Assembly (NCBI RefSeq): GCF_041261205.1 | Contig: NZ_JBGCCH010000001.1 | Coordinates: 62,001-126,000, forward strand | Length of the DNA stretch: 64,000 bases | Direction of reading: 5' to 3' | DNA from: Catenulispora sp. MAP5-51 | Lineage (GTDB): Bacteria > Actinomycetota > Actinomycetes > Streptomycetales > Catenulisporaceae | Translations under genes and position numbers: made by a program | The notes under the pieces: generated by a model | What the model saw: the letters and a program-made list of their open reading frames with translations, nothing else | What the model was told of the DNA's origin: nothing | Database searches by the model: none | Shown: in pieces, positions 60,679 through 64,000 of the stretch | Layout of the letters: the number at the start of each line of letters is the position of its first letter | How positions within the stretch are numbered: the stretch's first letter is position 1

Positions 60679-62229
60679 ATGCGGATCGAATCAGGGCTCG
60701 AGGTGCCGATGCGTGACGGCACGGTCTTGCGCGCCGACGCCTACTGCCCGGTGGGCGCCGGGCCGTGGCCGGTCCTGCTCGCTCGGACGCCGTACGGCAA
60801 GCAGAACGAAGGGGTTCTGGAGCGCCTCGACCCATGGGGCGCTGCCCGACGCGGCTACTTGGTCGTCATCCAGGACTGCCGTGGCCGCTTCGCCTCCGAC
60901 GGGGTGTGGGAGCCGTTGCTCCACGAAGGCGCCGACGGCTACGACACGATCGCGTGGGCCGCGAGCCTGCCGGATTCCACCGGCCGGGTCGGGATGTACG
61001 GGCCCAGCTACCTCGGCCACACGCAGGGGGCTGCGATGGCCACGTCGCCGCCCGCGTTGGCCGCCGCCGTCCCGGCGTTCACATGGTCGGACGCGGACGA
61101 CGGGCTCCTGCGGCGCGGCGGCGCGTACGAGCTGGGGTTGGTGACGCGGTGGACGTTGAACCTCGGCTTCGATGTTCTGGCACGCCGGTACGCCGAAGAC
61201 CAAGGAGAGTCGGAATCCGAGCTCGCGGTGCTGACCAGTGCGCTGGACGAGTTCGCGGCACGGACGGTATGGGAGCTTCCTGCTGATGACATGCCCACTC
61301 TTCGGCGGCTCGGCCTGTCCATACCGAAGCCGTGCGCCGCAGCGCTTCAACGTACTGATGTGCCGACCCTGGCCGTCGGCGGCTGGTTCGACTGCTTCCT
61401 GCAAGGCACGCTCGACATGGAATCGTCGGCGCTGATCGTCGGCCCCTGGACGCACGACAACCAGACTCGGCATGTCGGCGAGGTCGATTTCGGACCCGCC
61501 GCCGACGCTGCGCCGTGGCCGGCCCGACGAGAACTCGACTTCCTCGACACGTTCCTCAAACCGGACCATAGCGAGCACGGCGATGGCTTTACTGCGCTGG
61601 TGTTCGTCATGGGAGTCGATGAGTGGCGCAGTTTTCCCTCCTGGCCGCCACAGAGTGCTGACACTGCCTGGTATCTGCATCCTGACTCCTGCTTAGCGCC
61701 ATGCCCGGCACCGGAATCAGCGCCGGACACCTTCGACCACGACGCCGACGACCCCGTTCCCACCCTCGGAGGCGCACTCCTCATCGGGCCTGACTTCCCA
61801 GCCGGTCCCCATGACCAGGCGCGGATCGAGAAGCGTGACGACGTGCTCGTCTACACCAGCGAGACTCTCTACTCCCCGCTGGAGGTCATCGGCCGGGTCC
61901 GCGTCCACCTGTTCGCCGAGTCCACAGCGGCCGGCGCCGACTGGGTCGCAAGGCTCTGCGACGTCGATCCCGACGGCGTGTCCCGCAACGTCACCGACGG
62001 CGTCCTGCGGACCGCTCAGAGCGCCGACCAGCCGGAAGAGCACGTGATCGACCTGTGGTCCACGGCCCACGTGTTCCGGCCCGGCCACCGCATCCGGGTC
62101 CAGATCGCCTCCAGCTGTTTCCCCCGCTGGGATCGCCATCCCGCATCGTCTCGGGCCCGGCACACCGTGCACCACGACCCCGCGAACCCTTCGCGGATCG
62201 TCCTTCCGATCGTCCTTCCCGTTGCATGA
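60679..62229 (+). CDS. CocE/NonD-family (S15-like) hydrolase
   Basis: 516 residues, no signal peptide. PMRDGTVLRADAYCPVGAGP and LARTPYGKQNEG start the fold. RGYLVVIQDCRGRFASDGVW and the nucleophile elbow GMYGPSYLGHTQ (Ser110) are typical of the CocE esterases and X-Pro dipeptidyl peptidases. The C-terminal jelly roll (LEVIGRVRVHLFAESTAAGA, FRPGHRIRVQIASSCFPRWD) is present. It starts one base after the stop of the GH95-like gene. In this context I infer de-esterification of an imported or surface glycan or glycoside; a peptidase role is possible. Confidence 0.87.
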   Translation: MRIESGLEVPMRDGTVLRADAYCPVGAGPWPVLLARTPYGKQNEGVLERLDPWGAARRGYLVVIQDCRGRFASDGVWEPLLHEGADGYDTIAWAASLPDSTGRVGMYGPSYLGHTQGAAMATSPPALAAAVPAFTWSDADDGLLRRGGAYELGLVTRWTLNLGFDVLARRYAEDQGESESELAVLTSALDEFAARTVWELPADDMPTLRRLGLSIPKPCAAALQRTDVPTLAVGGWFDCFLQGTLDMESSALIVGPWTHDNQTRHVGEVDFGPAADAAPWPARRELDFLDTFLKPDHSEHGDGFTALVFVMGVDEWRSFPSWPPQSADTAWYLHPDSCLAPCPAPESAPDTFDHDADDPVPTLGGALLIGPDFPAGPHDQARIEKRDDVLVYTSETLYSPLEVIGRVRVHLFAESTAAGADWVARLCDVDPDGVSRNVTDGVLRTAQSADQPEEHVIDLWSTAHVFRPGHRIRVQIASSCFPRWDRHPASSRARHTVHHDPANPSRIVLPIVLPVA

Positions 62230-62251
62230 GCGCAGAAAGGCCAGCACCACC

Positions 62252-63955
62252 ATGTCCTCAGCCAGGGGCTACGAAGCCGAGCCCTGTCATGTCATCACCG
62301 GGCGCGTCGAGGCCGGCTACCGGTCGGCCGTCGCCGGGCTCACGCCGGGAACCGTCCTGGCCGTCGACGGTCCGGCCGCCGTCGACTGGGAAGCTGTCGC
62401 GGCCGGGATCGGCCGGGCGCTGGCTGCCCGGCGGATCCCGGTCAAGCAGGTCGACATGCGTGAGCATCTGGCCGCGTGGCCCGAGATCCTCCGGCGCACC
62501 GCGTCCGCCGTACTGCACGACGACCCGGACTTCGCCCCGCTGTCCCAGGCCGGGCTGGTCGACTTCTTCGCCGCCGTCCCGGAGCCGGACTCCGCCGACG
62601 AGGCGGTGACCGTCGTGCTCGGGCCGGGAGCGGCGCTGGCCGCGCACGACGTGCTCTGGTACGCGGACCTGCCGAAACGCCATGCCGAGGCCGCGATCAC
62701 CGGCGGGAGCGGCCGCAACCTGGGCCAGCCGGCGGGAACCGGGTCGGGGACGACGCGCCGCCTGTTCTACATCGACTGGCCGGTCTTGGACCGGCACCGT
62801 GACTCCGTCATCGGCGACGTCGACCTGTGGCTGGACACCCAGGACACCGAGTCGCCGGCCTGGCTGGACGGCTCGGTCCTGCACACGGTCCTGGCCGAGC
62901 TGGCGGCGCGGCCGTTCCGGACCCGGCCGACCTTCAACACGACGTCCTGGGGCGGGCACTGGGGCCAGGAGCAGCTCGGCTTCAACCGCGACGCGCCGAA
63001 CACCGCCCTGGGCTACGAGCTCATCGCGCCGGAGAGCGGGATCCTGGTCGGCGGTCCGGACGGTACGCGGGTCGAGATCCCGTTGCAGGCACTCGTGGCC
63101 CGGCACCCCGAGCAGGTCCTCGGCACCGCCGGGCACGCGACGTTCGGCACCTCGTTCCCGATCCGGTTCGACTACCTGGACACGGTCGGCGGCGGCAACC
63201 TGTCCGTCCACTGCCATCCGCAGCCGGACTACATGAGCCGGGTGTTCGGCTGGCCCTACACCCAGCACGAGACCTACTACATGATGCTCGGCGGGCCCGA
63301 CCGCAAGGTCTTCCTGGGCCTGCGCCAGGATGCCGACGTCGAGGCCTTCCAGCGTGACGCCGACCGCGCGGTGCACGACGGGGAGCCGTTCGACGTCGAG
63401 CGCTACGTCCAGACCTTCCCGGCCGAGCAGCACCAGCTGTTCCTGATCCCGGCGGGCACGCCGCACGGCAGCGGCGAGGGCAACGTGGTGCTGGAGATCA
63501 GCGCGACGCCGTACCTCTACAGCCTCCGGTTCTACGACTGGCTCCGGAAGGACGCCGCGGGTAACCCGCGGCCGGTCCACGTCGGGCACGCCTTCGAGAA
63601 CCTCAACCGCCGACGGACCGGCGGGGCCGTCGCCCGCGATCTGGTCCAGCAGCCCCGGACTTCGCGCGCGGGGCAGGGGTGGAGCGAGGACGTCATCGGC
63701 CGGTTGCCGGAGATGTTCTTCGAGGTACGGCGGATCGAGGTGGGTTCCGGTGCGGTCGTCGAGGACTCGGCGAGCCCGGGATTCCACGTGCTCAACGTCG
63801 TCGAGGGCGAGGGGATCGCGGTGGAGACCGCCGGCGGACACCGGTACGAGCTCGCCTACGCCGAGACCCTGACCGTTCCCGCAGCGGCCGGTGACTACCG
63901 GGTGAGCGCGTTGGGCTCCGGTGCGGTCAGGTATGTCAAAGCCCTTGTTCCGTGA
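62252..63955 (+). CDS. Class I mannose-6-phosphate-isomerase-like protein, long form
   Basis: 567 residues. The N-terminal 210 residues have a nucleoside-kinase-like pattern (GTVLAVDGPAAVDWEAVAAG, VTVVLGPGAALAAHDVLWYA, RLFYIDWPVLDRHRDSVIGD) without a clear P-loop. The second part is a cupin isomerase: TFNTTSWGGHWGQEQLGFNR, metal ligands in NLSVHCHPQPDYMSR and TQHETYYMMLGG, then FLIPAGTPHGSGEGNVVLEI. The long form is known from Bacteroidetes and some actinomycetes as a putative M6P isomerase. The ATG at 62252 follows AGAAAGG. The stop overlaps the start of the next gene as GTGA. Confidence 0.82.
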   Translation: MSSARGYEAEPCHVITGRVEAGYRSAVAGLTPGTVLAVDGPAAVDWEAVAAGIGRALAARRIPVKQVDMREHLAAWPEILRRTASAVLHDDPDFAPLSQAGLVDFFAAVPEPDSADEAVTVVLGPGAALAAHDVLWYADLPKRHAEAAITGGSGRNLGQPAGTGSGTTRRLFYIDWPVLDRHRDSVIGDVDLWLDTQDTESPAWLDGSVLHTVLAELAARPFRTRPTFNTTSWGGHWGQEQLGFNRDAPNTALGYELIAPESGILVGGPDGTRVEIPLQALVARHPEQVLGTAGHATFGTSFPIRFDYLDTVGGGNLSVHCHPQPDYMSRVFGWPYTQHETYYMMLGGPDRKVFLGLRQDADVEAFQRDADRAVHDGEPFDVERYVQTFPAEQHQLFLIPAGTPHGSGEGNVVLEISATPYLYSLRFYDWLRKDAAGNPRPVHVGHAFENLNRRRTGGAVARDLVQQPRTSRAGQGWSEDVIGRLPEMFFEVRRIEVGSGAVVEDSASPGFHVLNVVEGEGIAVETAGGHRYELAYAETLTVPAAAGDYRVSALGSGAVRYVKALVP

Positions 63956-64000
63956 GCGGCGGCTACCCGACCGGTATGGCGGTCATGGACGTCGGAGGTA
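63952..64000 (+). CDS. Probable ROK-family sugar kinase, first codons only
   Basis: A GTG overlapping the isomerase stop opens a frame that reads SGGYPTGMAVMDVGG and leaves the window. The DVGG(T) start is the phosphate-binding beginning of ROK kinases. A kinase directly after an isomerase-like gene fits sugar phosphorylation, but only 16 codons are visible. Confidence 0.5.
   Translation, partial: MSGGYPTGMAVMDVGG

Noticed and set aside
57792-60722. 976-codon minus-strand frame opposite the second GH95-like gene
   Set aside because: Shadow of the coding strand; resembles the other antisense frame only because the genes are paralogues.
1-64000. Insertion sequence, integrase or prophage genes
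   Set aside because: No transposase, integrase or phage structural motif was seen in any plausible reading frame.

Overview
The window reads as chromosome of a high-GC Gram-positive actinomycete with a complex life style. GC is very high throughout. Genes start at ATG or GTG with GGAGG-type ribosome sites, and many pairs overlap as ATGA or GTGA. There are SARP, LacI and TetR regulators, a Ser/Thr kinase, and a sugar ABC importer without its own ATPase. The genus cannot be fixed from sequence alone; a Catenulispora- or Streptomyces-like organism is a guess.

Left part (1-6926): a three-gene operon on the minus strand encodes a UDP-sulfoquinovose-synthase-like enzyme, an HlyD-type membrane fusion protein and a processive family-2 glycosyltransferase. 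It diverges from cysD-cysN (sulfate adenylyltransferase). Together they suggest production of a sulfonated surface or secreted polysaccharide. Positions 6914-21167 form a dormancy/hypoxia-like island: AcuC-type deacetylase, SRPBCC protein, a broken alcohol dehydrogenase, two universal stress proteins, a Pat-like acetyltransferase/acyl-CoA synthetase, phosphoketolase, a broken LuxR-type response regulator, a phosphoribosyltransferase-hydrolase fusion, an oxidoreductase and a CBS-BON protein. Several promoters carry a GGGACNNTCGGCCC-type box resembling DosR/DevR sites.

Middle (21143-37219): an accessory patchwork. It holds two MFS exporters, two TetR genes with palindromic operators, a membrane-anchored SARP regulator next to a secreted NlpC/P60-like protein, a small secreted protein, and a cellulase remnant that lost its catalytic domain. 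It also holds a calpain-like protease, a DUF4419 protein, a tRNA-Arg/tRNA-Tyr pair followed by a penicillin-binding-protein fragment, a large membrane protein, a frameshifted trypco2-like gene and a Doc-like toxin/antitoxin-like pair.

Positions 37220-46326 hold a conserved type of actinobacterial cluster: MoxR ATPase, DUF58 protein and a transglutaminase-fold membrane protein (plus strand), facing a Ser/Thr kinase and a large secreted beta-propeller/FN3 protein (minus strand), with a strong shared terminator. The transglutaminase domain seems to have lost its Cys and His.

Right part (46557-64000): a glycan-utilisation regulon under a LacI repressor, with GATAACGTTATC operators at three promoters. 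It contains two secreted GH95-like paralogues, a GH38-like cytoplasmic glycosidase in an operon with a binding protein and two permeases, a CocE-type esterase, a mannose-6-phosphate-isomerase-like protein and the start of a probable ROK kinase. The logic is: outside cleavage, import, trimming inside, phosphorylation and isomerisation. Internally deleted genes that keep both ends recur in the first half of the window and are an unusual trait.
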